From Ensifer sp. MPMI2T (GTDB lineage: Bacteria; Pseudomonadota; Alphaproteobacteria; Rhizobiales; Rhizobiaceae): DNA of 64,000 bases. The DNA is taken from positions 62,001-126,000 of the forward strand of contig NZ_SRXN01000010.1 in the NCBI RefSeq assembly GCF_004827385.1, read 5' to 3'. Both the position numbers and the translations under genes were made by a program. The notes under the pieces are model-generated. The model searched no databases, was not told the origin of the DNA, and worked only from the letters and a program-made list of their open reading frames with translations. Positions 34,750 through 43,079 of this stretch are shown here, piece after piece; the stretch's first letter is position 1, and every line of letters begins with the position of its first letter.

Positions 34750-35608
34750 ATTGACCGCCGCCGTCTGCCAAACGTTGCCGTTTCTCGGCGATCGCCACCG
34801 TCAGCGCCATGGCAAAGGCCATGCTGGCGGAAAGGGAACGGAAACCGGCATGGTCGGCCTCGACCAGTTCGAACCAGACTTTCGACGATTCGGCGAGCGG
34901 CGAGAAAGCCGAATCGGTAAGCGACACGACCGGCACCTTGCGGCTGGCGAGGGATCGCGCCTGACTGGCGCTTTCCGAGGCATAGGGCGAAAAGCTGACC
35001 GCGAAGGCCGCATCCTGCTTCGTTGCCATTGCTAGCATGTCGTCGTCTATCCCGGCCGCCGTCCCGACGTGCTGATACTTCACTTTCAGCTTGCCGAAGG
35101 CGTAGGCCATGTAACTGGAAATAGGGTAGGAGCGGCGCTTGGCGATGAGATAGATCGTGTCGGCCTTGGCGAGGATGTCGACGGCGCGCTCGAAGGCCTC
35201 CGGGTCGACGGATATGGCAACATTATCCAGCGATCGATGGGCGGCGGCGACGAAGCCATTGAAGATCGAGCCGCTTTCGAGCTTGCTGTGTTCGTTCCGG
35301 CTCAGCGCTTTCAGCCGCTCTTCGTAACCGGGCGTGCGTTCCCGCAGCCGCGCGCGAAAAATCTGCTGCAGGCTCGAAAAACCCTCGAAACCGAAATGCT
35401 GCGCGAAGCGCACGAGCGTCGACGGCTGGACATCGGCGGATGTCGCAATGCTCGCCGCCGTGCCGAAGGCGATCTCGTCCGGATTGTCGAGCGAATAGGC
35501 GGCGACCTGTTTCAGCCGCTTCGGCAGTTGCGCCTTGCGTTCGAGGATGACGGCCTTCAGCGCCTCGAAGTCCTGAGGGACGTCCATGGTCGTCTCCGGC
35601 GTTGGCAT
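34748..35608 (-). CDS. iolR: RpiR-family transcriptional regulator (probable IolR)
   Basis: A 286-residue protein with an N-terminal RpiR-type helix-turn-helix (VAAYSLDNPDEIAFGTAASIATSADVQPSTLVRFAQHFGFEGFSSLQ) and a C-terminal SIS sugar-phosphate-binding domain (ADTIYLIAKRRSYPISSYMAYAFGKL, then AFAVSFSPYASESASQARSLASRKVPVVSLTDS). Position directly upstream of iolC makes it the likely inositol repressor, with an inositol breakdown intermediate as inducer. An alternative ATG at 35587 has a better GGAG spacing. A matching operator-like palindrome lies 69 bases upstream, suggesting self-control. Confidence 0.9.
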   Translation of the reverse strand: MPTPETTMDVPQDFEALKAVILERKAQLPKRLKQVAAYSLDNPDEIAFGTAASIATSADVQPSTLVRFAQHFGFEGFSSLQQIFRARLRERTPGYEERLKALSRNEHSKLESGSIFNGFVAAAHRSLDNVAISVDPEAFERAVDILAKADTIYLIAKRRSYPISSYMAYAFGKLKVKYQHVGTAAGIDDDMLAMATKQDAAFAVSFSPYASESASQARSLASRKVPVVSLTDSAFSPLAESSKVWFELVEADHAGFRSLSASMAFAMALTVAIAEKRQRLADGGGQ

Positions 35609-35676
35609 TGTTCGGCGTCTCCCGGTTGTTCGTGTTCCGTTGGCCCTTATCCTAATCGATTAGCAATCCACGCGAT

Positions 35677-35690
35677 AGAACGGACGTTCC
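35677..35690. promoter_or_regulatory. Candidate IolR operator upstream of the RpiR-type regulator gene
   Basis: AGAA-CGGACG-TTCC on the plus strand, which reads GGAA-CGTCCG-TTCT on the minus strand, the same format as the other two sites. It lies 69 bases upstream of the regulator start. Confidence 0.55.
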
Positions 35691-35723
35691 ATTTCACCGC
35701 CTTTTCCCTGCATGACGGTGCAG

Positions 35724-36854
35724 CTAGCCGATTTCGACCCATTCGTTCGTCCGCGCCGACTGGTACGTCGCCGACAGCACCTTCTGGACCTCGTAGCCCT
35801 CGCGGAAATCGGTCGACGGCTTGCCGCCCTTGGCGATCGCGTCAAGAAATTCATGGACCTCGATCGCCTTCAGATCGTTGAAGCCGATCTGGTGGCCCGG
35901 CGCCACACAGAAGGCGCCGTAGGGCGGGTGCTCGGGTCCGGCCCAGATCGTGCGGAAGCCGCGACTGCGGATGTTGTCGCCCGCGTAATAGACCTTTATT
36001 TCGTTCAGCCGCTCCTGAGTGAAGACAATGCTGCCCTTCGATCCATAGATTTCGAAGTCGTGCTGCATCTTACGACCGGTCGCGATCCAGCTTGCCTCGA
36101 AGCTGCCGGTCGCGCCGTTCTCGAAGCGTACAAAAGCGCGGGTGATGTCATCGACTTCGACGGTACGCGTCTCAGCAGCGCCGCGCGAGACCGGGCGTTC
36201 GGGGATCTGGATGACCGTCTCCGCGAGCACGGACCTGATTGGTCCGACAAGATGGCGCATCGAGGCGATGATATGGCTGCCGATATCGGCAAGCGCACCG
36301 CCGCCGCTGCGCGGATCGAGCCGCCAGCCCCATGGAACATTGGCATCCGCCATGAAGTCCTCGGCATGAATCCCGCGCATCGAGCGGATTTCGCCGATCT
36401 CGCCGCTTTCGATGATGTCCTTGGCGAGGAAGATCAGCGGGTTCTTCAGATAGTTGAAGCCGACCTGGGTGACGATACCAGCCTTCTCGGCCGCAGCGAC
36501 CATTTCTGCGCAGTCGGCGACGGTTGGCGCCAAAGGCTTCTCACAATAGACGTGCTTGCCGTGGGCGATCGCCGCAAGCGCCATCTCCTTGTGCAAAAGG
36601 TTGGGCGTGGTGATGTCGATGATGTCGATATCGGGATCGGTCAACAGTTCGCGCCAGTCCGCCGTCGCCTTGCGGAACCCGAGGCGTGCTCGCGCGGCCT
36701 CGGCACTTTCCTCCGTCACGTCGGCCACCGAAACCAGATCCAGTTCGAAAGGAAGATCGAAAACGCGCGCCGCTATTGTGAAGCCAAGGGCGTGGGCCTT
36801 GCCCATGAAACCCGTGCCGATCAGGCTGACGCCCAGTTTGCGTTTGCCGCTCAT
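35724..36854 (-). CDS. Gfo/Idh/MocA-family NAD(P)-dependent oxidoreductase
   Basis: The protein has 376 residues from the ATG at 36854 (AGGA upstream). The Rossmann fold opens with VSLIGTGFMGKAHALGF, the family signature VYCEKPLAPTVADCAEM holds the conserved Lys-Pro, and PWGWRLDPRSGGGALADIGSHII follows in the C-terminal domain. Family members oxidise inositols or sugars. Its place beside the RpiR regulator, and an upstream operator-like site shared with iolC, link it to inositol use, possibly as a dehydrogenase for an inositol isomer. Substrate is inferred. Confidence 0.88.
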   Translation of the reverse strand: MSGKRKLGVSLIGTGFMGKAHALGFTIAARVFDLPFELDLVSVADVTEESAEAARARLGFRKATADWRELLTDPDIDIIDITTPNLLHKEMALAAIAHGKHVYCEKPLAPTVADCAEMVAAAEKAGIVTQVGFNYLKNPLIFLAKDIIESGEIGEIRSMRGIHAEDFMADANVPWGWRLDPRSGGGALADIGSHIIASMRHLVGPIRSVLAETVIQIPERPVSRGAAETRTVEVDDITRAFVRFENGATGSFEASWIATGRKMQHDFEIYGSKGSIVFTQERLNEIKVYYAGDNIRSRGFRTIWAGPEHPPYGAFCVAPGHQIGFNDLKAIEVHEFLDAIAKGGKPSTDFREGYEVQKVLSATYQSARTNEWVEIG

Positions 36855-36916
36855 GTCATTCCTCCCGGGCCAAAGGCCCCTTGCGCTCGTGGAAATGAAA
36901 TGAAATGTGCGAATGT

Positions 36917-36939
36917 TGTCAATATGGAATGTTTGTTCG
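36917..36939. promoter_or_regulatory. Candidate IolR operator upstream of the Gfo/Idh/MocA gene
   Basis: GTCAATATGGAAT is identical over 13 bases to the site before iolC, and GGAA-TGTTTG-TTCG (36926-36939) fits the GGAA-N6-TTC format. It is 72 bases upstream of the dehydrogenase start. Confidence 0.58.
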
Positions 36940-37106
36940 AAATCTTCCGGCATGGCAATGTGCCGCGAGAAACAACGCCGGTACGGCGAATCCGCTATGC
37001 AGGACGGGCAGGGGGTGAATTTGTTAACGCATTTTTACCATGTTTCGTTGGAACATCCGGTAACGATGGTTAACGAATCGCCTCGAAAGACCGGAGTGAA
37101 GGAAGC

Positions 37107-37940
37107 ATGTGCCGTTGGGCAGCCTATCGCGGAGAGCCGCTTTATCTCGAGGAACTCGTAACCTCTCCGGCGCACTCGCTGATCGAACAGTCCCATTGTG
37201 CAACGCGCGCCAAAACCGCGACCAACGGCGATGGGTTCGGTATTGCCTGGTACGGTGATCGTCAGGAGCCTGGCCGCTACCGCGACATACTTCCTGCCTG
37301 GTCGGATTGCAATCTCAGGAGCATCGCCCGGCAGATCCGCTCGCCGCTGTTCCTTGCTCACGTCCGCGCAGCGACCGGTGGCGGCACGCGCCGCGACAAT
37401 TGCCACCCCTTCGTCTTCGGGCGCTGGTCATTCATGCACAACGGCCAGGTCAGCGATTTCGAGCATCTGCGCCGGCCAATGGAAAGCATGCTCGACAATG
37501 ATCTCTATGCCGCGCGCACCGGCACGACGGACTCTGAGCTGCTCTTCCTCTTGGCCCTGCAGTTCGGCCTCGATCGCGATCCGCTCGGCGCCGTTGCCGA
37601 GGCGCTTGCCTTCGTCGAGCGGCTTGCAGATCGTCTCGGTCGCCCGCCGCTCGTCCGCTTCACGGCCGCCTTGTCTGATGGCCGGAACCTCTACGCGGTA
37701 CGCTACGCCACCGACTGGAAGGCGCCGACGCTCTATGCAGCGCCGATGGGGCCGAGCGGCGGCTACTGTCTGGTCTCCGAACCGCTCAACGACGACGACA
37801 ACGCCTGGGTCGAGATCCCCGACGGTGCCGCGGTCATTGTCGGCGAGAACGGCGTCGACGTTCGCCTTTTCGGTACCGCCGAGATCGACGTACGGGAAGG
37901 CCCGTTAGCGGACGCGCCACGCGTCGAATTGAGCGCGTAA
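37107..37940 (+). CDS. Class II glutamine amidotransferase
   Basis: A 277-residue protein with the N-terminal nucleophile Cys exposed after Met removal (MCRWAAYRGEPLYLEELV). Family motifs follow: DGFGIAWYGD, LFLAHVRAATGG, NCHPFVFGRWSFMHNGQV. It resembles the EgtC/YafJ group, whose members hydrolyse gamma-glutamyl amides. An AAGGA site precedes the ATG. It is a monocistronic gene converging on coaBC with a 31-base gap. No ergothioneine genes are nearby, so the substrate is open. Confidence 0.88.
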   Translation: MCRWAAYRGEPLYLEELVTSPAHSLIEQSHCATRAKTATNGDGFGIAWYGDRQEPGRYRDILPAWSDCNLRSIARQIRSPLFLAHVRAATGGGTRRDNCHPFVFGRWSFMHNGQVSDFEHLRRPMESMLDNDLYAARTGTTDSELLFLLALQFGLDRDPLGAVAEALAFVERLADRLGRPPLVRFTAALSDGRNLYAVRYATDWKAPTLYAAPMGPSGGYCLVSEPLNDDDNAWVEIPDGAAVIVGENGVDVRLFGTAEIDVREGPLADAPRVELSA

Positions 37941-37971
37941 GCGCTGCGGTACGTTTGATCTTACGACGTGG

Positions 37972-39180
37972 CTAGTGCGAAAGCGCCTCGGCTATGCGCG
38001 CGGCAAGCTTTGCCGCCACGTCTTCCTTTTCCATATCCGGCCAATCTTCGACGCCGTTGCGACCGATCAGCTTCACCCGGTTGCGGTCGCCGCCCATGAT
38101 GCCGGTCGCGGGCGAGACGTCGTTCGCGAGAATGTAGTCGGCGCCTTTCCGTTCCAGCTTGGCGCGACCGTTCTCGGCGACGTTTTCCGTCTCGGCGGCA
38201 AAACCGATCACGAGCTTTGGGCGCGACGGATGATGGCCGATCGTTTTCAGAATATCGGGGTTCTCGGCAAGCTGGAGTGGAGGAGGGGCTTCGCCCGGCT
38301 TTTTCTTGATCTTGTTGCCGGCGGCGGAAGCAACGCGCCAGTCCGCAACCGCCGCCACCATTACAGCAACGTCGGCCGGAAGCGCCGCAAGCACCGCATC
38401 GCGCATTTCCTCGGCGCGCTCGACATGGATGACGCGAACGCCCGCGGGATCGGGAATAGTAACGGGACCGGAAACAAGCGTGACCTCCGCCCCAAGTTTC
38501 GCGAGCGCGGCGGCAATGGCGTGGCCTTGCTTGCCGGAAGAGCGGTTGGCGATGTAGCGCACAGGGTCGATCGGCTCGTGCGTCGGTCCGGAGGTGACGA
38601 TGGCCTTTCGCCCCGCCAAGGGTTTTTGTCCGCCATTCAAGAGTTCCTCGACGGCGGCGATGATCTCGAGCGGCTCGGCCATCCGGCCTTCGCCGGCTTC
38701 TCCGCTTTCGGCCATTTCGCCCGCGGCCGGCCCGACGAAACGAATGCCGTCGCTGCTCAAGGTTTTACGGTTGCGGCGCGTCGCCGGATGCGCCCACATT
38801 TTCGGGTTCATCGCCGGAGCGAGCAACACGGGCCGGTCGGTGGCGAGAAGGATGGTCGAGGCAAGGTCGTTGGCAAGCCCGCTGGCCATCTTGGCCATCA
38901 GGTCGGCGGTCGCCGGAGCAACGACGACGAGATCGCATTCGCGCGCCAGCCGGATATGGCCGACATCCTGCTCGTCCTCGCGCGAGAAAAGGTCGGTGAA
39001 GACATGGGAGGCGGAAAGGGCGCCGACGGCCAGCGGCGTCACGAACTCCTGCGCAGCCGCCGTCATCACCGGCCGGACCTCGGCGCCGCGCTCGCGCAGA
39101 CGGCGAATGAGGTCGAGGCTCTTGTAGGCGGCGATGCCGCCCGAAATGATCAGCAGTATGCGCTTGCCGGAAAGTGTCAT
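37972..39180 (-). CDS. coaBC: Phosphopantothenoylcysteine decarboxylase / phosphopantothenate-cysteine ligase
   Basis: A 402-residue bifunctional enzyme of coenzyme A synthesis. The N-terminal flavoprotein decarboxylase domain shows RILLIISGGIAAYKSLDLIRRL, VGHIRLARECDLVVVAPATADL and the LLAPAMNPKMWAHPAT loop. The ligase domain has IVTSGPTHEPIDPVRYIANRSSGKQG, AVADWRVASAAGNKIKK and FAAETENV. The open frame continues upstream, but the ATG at 39180 fits the family start. It is followed upstream by the deaminase gene, 86 bases away, on the same strand. Confidence 0.96.
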   Translation of the reverse strand: MTLSGKRILLIISGGIAAYKSLDLIRRLRERGAEVRPVMTAAAQEFVTPLAVGALSASHVFTDLFSREDEQDVGHIRLARECDLVVVAPATADLMAKMASGLANDLASTILLATDRPVLLAPAMNPKMWAHPATRRNRKTLSSDGIRFVGPAAGEMAESGEAGEGRMAEPLEIIAAVEELLNGGQKPLAGRKAIVTSGPTHEPIDPVRYIANRSSGKQGHAIAAALAKLGAEVTLVSGPVTIPDPAGVRVIHVERAEEMRDAVLAALPADVAVMVAAVADWRVASAAGNKIKKKPGEAPPPLQLAENPDILKTIGHHPSRPKLVIGFAAETENVAENGRAKLERKGADYILANDVSPATGIMGGDRNRVKLIGRNGVEDWPDMEKEDVAAKLAARIAEALSH

Positions 39181-39266
39181 TCCGCTTCGGCTCTTGGCCG
39201 CTCCTGGTTCTTTGATGGCGACCCTATCCGACGGGCCTGCGGTACGCAATTGGAGCGGTGCAGCGG

Positions 39267-39737
39267 CTAACTTGTCCGTTGCCGTTTCTGCCACACGGCG
39301 TAAAGCGGCACCGCATCTTGCATTTCGAGCGGCACATAGCGAAACCGCACGGCCTGTTCCGTGACCGGCTTGACCAGTTCCGCGTAGATCGCCGAGGTCG
39401 ACAGTCCGTAAGGCTCCGCTTGCATATTCGAATGGGCGTAGGCGATCTCGTTGATGCCGGCCATGCGCATTGCGGCAAGGCACATCGGGCATGGCTGACC
39501 GCTGGCGTAGACGGCGCAGCCCTCCAGCCGCAGCGACTGAAGAGCCTTGGCCGCGGCACGCAACGCATTGAGCTCCGCATGCGAAGTCGGGTCGCCGGTC
39601 TGCCCCATCTCGTTGACGCCGGTCGCAATCACCATGCCATCCTTGACCACGACGGCGCCGAAGGGGCGGCCGCCGTTTTCCATATTGCTGCGCGCGAGCG
39701 ACTCGGCCTCGCGTAGAAAGCGCTGCTCTTCTTCCAT
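39267..39737 (-). CDS. Nucleoside/nucleobase deaminase (guanine deaminase-like)
   Basis: The protein has 156 residues from an ATG with GGAG upstream. The zinc-dependent CDA fold is clear: PFGAVVVKDGMVIATG, SHAELNAL (zinc His and catalytic Glu) and the PCPMC cysteine pair within ASGQPCPMCLAAMRMAG. Length and the C-terminal YVPLEMQDAVPLYAVW fit guanine-deaminase-type or related cytosine/nucleoside deaminases rather than tRNA adenosine deaminase, which would normally lack that tail. The exact base is uncertain. Confidence 0.85.
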   Translation of the reverse strand: MEEEQRFLREAESLARSNMENGGRPFGAVVVKDGMVIATGVNEMGQTGDPTSHAELNALRAAAKALQSLRLEGCAVYASGQPCPMCLAAMRMAGINEIAYAHSNMQAEPYGLSTSAIYAELVKPVTEQAVRFRYVPLEMQDAVPLYAVWQKRQRTS

Positions 39738-39823
39738 AGATCCGCTCCTGGGGTGTCGGTCGGTGGGGCTGGAGGATATCGTCTCTTGCGGATCGCGTCT
39801 AAGGCGCGCTGCGACCCCGCGCC

Positions 39824-39924
39824 TAAAGCGCGTCGCGTTCAAACGTATTCGCGCGACGCGCTTTAGATCTTCGTTTTTGCGCATGTCGCTGCCCCAAAAC
39901 CGCTGCACACTTTTGGGCGACATG
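39824..39924. repeat. Double palindromic intergenic element
   Basis: A perfect 14-bp inverted repeat, TAAAGCGCGTCGCG (39824-39837) with CGCGACGCGCTTTA (39852-39865), is followed by a second stem, CATGTCG (39882-39888) with CGACATG (39918-39924), which encloses CCCAAAA/TTTTGGG. It lies between the SDR gene stop and the deaminase gene on the same strand. A different family from the RIME-type units. Confidence 0.75.
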
Positions 39925-39926
39925 CT

Positions 39927-40706
39927 TTAAAGCATCGACCGGCTGAGACCGCCGTCGACCGGCAGCGCGATACCCGTGACATAGGCCGCCTGGCGGCTCG
40001 CGAGAAAAGCGGCGGCCGCGCCGAATTCCGCGGGCGTGCCGTAGCGGCCGATCGGGATTTCCGACTGGCTGCGCGCGGCGACGGTCTCGACCGTGACGCC
40101 TTCGCTTTCCGCATCCATGCGGTCGAAGGAAAGCATGCGATCGGTCGCCAGCCGCCCCGGCAGGAGCATGTTGACGGTGACGCCGTCGGCCGCGACCTCG
40201 CCCGCGAGCGTCTTCATCCAGCCGGCAAGCGCGCTGCGCAAGGCATTGGAGGCGGTGAGGCCCGGTATCGGCTCGCGAATGCTGGTCGAGGCGACCGCGA
40301 TGATACGGCCGAAGCGGCGCTCGCGCATGGCCGGCAGCAGGCGATGGGTGATGCGCATGCCTGCCAGCACCATCGCCTCGAATTGTGTTCGCCAGAAATC
40401 GGCATCGATGTCGGCCGCACGCGTCGGCGGCGGTCCGCCGCCGTTCAGCACCAGAATGTCGACCAAGCCAAATTCGGCGGTCAGTCGATCCAGAAAAGCG
40501 TCGATCGTGCCCGGTTTCGTAAGGTCGAGCGCAAACCCCGCAGCGGTCGACCCGATCTCGGCCGCGACCTTGCCGGCTGCCTGCGCGTCCCGGCCGGTGA
40601 GCGCGACGGCAACGCCTTCGGCCGCGAGCGCTTCGGCGATGCCGCGTCCAAGTCCCTTGCTCCCGCCAAGCACGAGCGCCCGTTTGCCTGCGATACCGAG
40701 ATCCAT
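39927..40706 (-). CDS. Atypical SDR-family protein lacking the catalytic Tyr and Lys
   Basis: The protein has 259 residues from an ATG with GGAGG upstream. It has the classical SDR dinucleotide motif (VLGGSKGLGRGIAEALAAEG) and NGGG in place of NNAG. The catalytic YxxxK is replaced: after the serine motif VASTSIREPIP the segment reads GLTASNALRSALAG, with Leu and Asn at the Tyr and Lys positions. This fits the FabG-like subgroup known to lack a full active site. It may bind nucleotide without normal reductase chemistry. The C-terminal GIALPVDGGLSRSM is conventional. Confidence 0.85.
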   Translation of the reverse strand: MDLGIAGKRALVLGGSKGLGRGIAEALAAEGVAVALTGRDAQAAGKVAAEIGSTAAGFALDLTKPGTIDAFLDRLTAEFGLVDILVLNGGGPPPTRAADIDADFWRTQFEAMVLAGMRITHRLLPAMRERRFGRIIAVASTSIREPIPGLTASNALRSALAGWMKTLAGEVAADGVTVNMLLPGRLATDRMLSFDRMDAESEGVTVETVAARSQSEIPIGRYGTPAEFGAAAAFLASRQAAYVTGIALPVDGGLSRSML

Positions 40707-40813
40707 GATCCGATCCTCCCACCTGATTGTCGCCGCTCGCACTGTTGGAGCGCGCTTGAGTGATGTCGTCAATGGGGCCCCGTGGCGGGAAATCCGCCGC
40801 GGGGCAGCGCAGA

Positions 40814-41356
40814 TCAGCGCTCGTAGGTAACCGCGATCGTCGCTTGGTCCAGTGCATTGGCCCTGACAAAGAAACCGACCATGGCGGCGGGGGCGCTTTC
40901 ATCGAGGGGGAGCTTGTCCTGAGACAAAGCGTAAACCGTGAACTGGTAGTGGTGTGGTCCATGACCTTCAGGCGGGCATGCGCCGCCGTAGCCGGACGTA
41001 CCGAAATCGGTGCGGCCCTCTACCGCGCCTGCGGGAAGCTTCTTGCCTCCGCTTGCTCCGGTTGCGATCTCGGTGGCGTCGGCGGGCAGGTTGAACACCG
41101 TCCAGTGCCACCAGCCCGAACCCGTGGGGGCATCGGGATCATAAGCCATGACCGCGAAGCTCTTGGTGCCCGCCGGCGCACCCGACCATGCCAGGTGGGG
41201 TGAGATATTCTTCCCACTGCAGCCGAAGCCGTTGAAGACCTGCGCATTGGGCATCGGCTTGGCTGCTGTCAGGTCTTTCGAGGTCAGTTTCATCTCTGCG
41301 TGCGCGGCGGTGGCGCCGAGAAAGCTCAAGGCGAGAAGTGCTGTGATGGGGCGCAT
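40814..41356 (-). CDS. YbhB/YbcL-type PEBP-family secreted protein
   Basis: A 180-residue protein with a signal peptide (RPITALLALSFLGATAAHA, cleavage after about residue 20). The phosphatidylethanolamine-binding fold follows: GKNISPHLAWSGAPAGTKSFAVMAYDPDAPTGSGWWHW holds the conserved DPDAP and WxHW motifs, then FGTSGYGGACPPEGHGPHHY. It should be periplasmic. Bacterial PEBP proteins bind small anionic ligands but their roles are largely unknown. It stands alone between the SDR and an AraC-type regulator gene. Confidence 0.93.
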   Translation of the reverse strand: MRPITALLALSFLGATAAHAEMKLTSKDLTAAKPMPNAQVFNGFGCSGKNISPHLAWSGAPAGTKSFAVMAYDPDAPTGSGWWHWTVFNLPADATEIATGASGGKKLPAGAVEGRTDFGTSGYGGACPPEGHGPHHYQFTVYALSQDKLPLDESAPAAMVGFFVRANALDQATIAVTYER

Positions 41357-41394
41357 AGGTGTTTTCCTGCAGTTGCCAACTAAGCAAGCCTACG

Positions 41395-42249
41395 TCAGGC
41401 AGAAATTTTGTCTGCTCCGATATGCGCAACTTCTGTCCCGATCCGCTCAAATATCGCGGAACCTCCCCGCACGTCGCGCGGATTGACGCCAAACCGTTCC
41501 TTGAACCGTGCCGCAAATTGGGACGGCGAATCGTAGCCCACTTCCTGGGCGATGTTGGCGACAGGCAAGATTGTCGTCTGCAGGAGCGCCAGCGCTCGCG
41601 TCATGCGCGTGTCGCTCAATGTCTCGGTGAAGCTGGTGTTCTCCGCCGCCAACTTGCGCCGGAGTGTGGCCTCGCTCATGTGGAAGGCGCGCGCGACATG
41701 GCCCAAAGTCCAGTCGTGGGCGGGGTCGGTCTCGATCATCTGACGCAGGCGATCCTGCAGAAGCAGGCTTCCCCTGTTGCCCAACACCGCGCCGCTGAGC
41801 GCAAACCAGGTTATGAGTTCCATCAAGCGGACCGTGGCGACGGCAGTGGGGAGTGTCGCGAGATTTTCCGGCGAGCAGCAGAAGTCAAACAGCGCGACCG
41901 CCTCGCCTGGCAGGTCTGCGGCCCTCATCGCAAGTGGTGTCCGAGGAGGCGTAACGGAAGCCAGGCGGGCGTACGTCTCTTCAAACAAGTGGCGTGGAAT
42001 GGGCAGGGCGCGGGCTTCGTAGTTCTGCGGTGCCTCGGGAATGTTCTCGATCGTCATGGGCTGATGATCGGGCAACAGGCCAAAGTCGCCGGCTGCGAGG
42101 CGCAGAGGAGTGTCGCGGACGGTCACCACCTTGGTTCCCGAATGCAGCTGAACAAGCGCAGGGGTGATGCTCACGAGCCGGTGAAAGCACGCCCGTCCCG
42201 CCTGTCGGATGAGGGCACCGGCCGGAAGAAGAGGGGTTTCGTGCTGCAT
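41395..42249 (-). CDS. AraC-family transcriptional regulator
   Basis: The protein has 284 residues from the ATG at 42249 (GGAAGG upstream). The N-terminal domain has a cupin-like sensing region (TPLRLAAGDFGLLPDHQPMTI). The C-terminal DNA-binding domain shows HDWTLGHVARAFHMSEATLRRKLAAENTSFTETLSDTRM and VANIAQEVGYDSPSQFAARFKERFGVNPRDVR. The layout matches the group of AraC regulators with the AraC_N domain. The PEBP gene starts 39 bases after it on the same strand and may be a target. Confidence 0.9.
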   Translation of the reverse strand: MQHETPLLPAGALIRQAGRACFHRLVSITPALVQLHSGTKVVTVRDTPLRLAAGDFGLLPDHQPMTIENIPEAPQNYEARALPIPRHLFEETYARLASVTPPRTPLAMRAADLPGEAVALFDFCCSPENLATLPTAVATVRLMELITWFALSGAVLGNRGSLLLQDRLRQMIETDPAHDWTLGHVARAFHMSEATLRRKLAAENTSFTETLSDTRMTRALALLQTTILPVANIAQEVGYDSPSQFAARFKERFGVNPRDVRGGSAIFERIGTEVAHIGADKISA

Positions 42250-42341
42250 ATGTTCCTTCCCGGTTGACGAATGACATTCGGTGGTCGATCGCCAGGCTCT
42301 GGGATCGTCGCCGGCCGCGGCCGCTAGAAGCCGCGTTCCGT

Positions 42342-42845
42342 TCATGGGCGCAGCCGCGCCATAACCAACACGTCGGCAAGGGCGCCGTCCCGCAGCGCCC
42401 AGGATTTCAGCACGCCCTCGGTGACGAAACCCGCCTGGCGGTAGAGTCCGATCGCCGCCTCGTTGTCCGTAAATACTGTCAGCTCGATGCGGGAAATGCC
42501 GAGCCACCGGTCGGCCGCGTTGATCAGCGCCTCGAGCAGCGCCCTACCGATGCCGCGCCGCCGGTAATCGTCATGCACACTCATGCCGAGATCCGCCGCA
42601 TGCTGCCGCCGTCCCTTGTGACGATGGAGGCCGGCGAGCCCGACGATCCGTCCTTCCAGCTCGGCGACGATGACCGTGTCGGTTTCGGTGAGGTTTTCAA
42701 GCCATTTCCGCGTCTGTTCCGGCGGCGCGAATGGCAACCGCAACGTGCCCGCCCGAACGCCGGGCAAGTCACGCAAGGCGGCGAGAGCCTCCCAGTCGGC
42801 AGCGGACGCGGCGCGGATGAGCAATTCGGGTTGGTTAGCGGTCAT
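42342..42845 (-). CDS. GNAT-family N-acetyltransferase
   Basis: A 167-residue acetyltransferase with the GNAT fold. The acetyl-CoA loop is in the segment GMSVHDDYRRRGIGRALLEALI (R-R-x-G-I-G), preceded by IVAELEGRIVGLAGLHRHKG and followed by RIELTVFTDNEAAIGLYRQAGFVTEGVLKSW. It resembles ribosomal-protein or amino-acid/antibiotic N-acetyltransferases; the substrate is unknown. The ATG at 42845 is chosen because GAGG precedes it. The ubiB gene ends about 230 bases upstream on the same strand. Confidence 0.9.
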   Translation of the reverse strand: MTANQPELLIRAASAADWEALAALRDLPGVRAGTLRLPFAPPEQTRKWLENLTETDTVIVAELEGRIVGLAGLHRHKGRRQHAADLGMSVHDDYRRRGIGRALLEALINAADRWLGISRIELTVFTDNEAAIGLYRQAGFVTEGVLKSWALRDGALADVLVMARLRP

Positions 42846-43079
42846 CGTTTCCTCTCTCGTCATGATGTAAGACCGAGGAAACAGAGCCGGAACCCTGCTT
42901 ACCTCGGCAGGGTTGGCGTGGAGACGGTCCGCTTAGCGCAACTGGCTCCCCGCATACCCTGGGGTCTGCGTGGTCACCATCATCACGAGCGCAAAACGAC
43001 TGTCCATGGCCGGATGCTACTTCAGGATGCAAGGAATCGGAAGCGATTTTCGGTAGGCGCAGCGACTGTTTTTTGCCTC

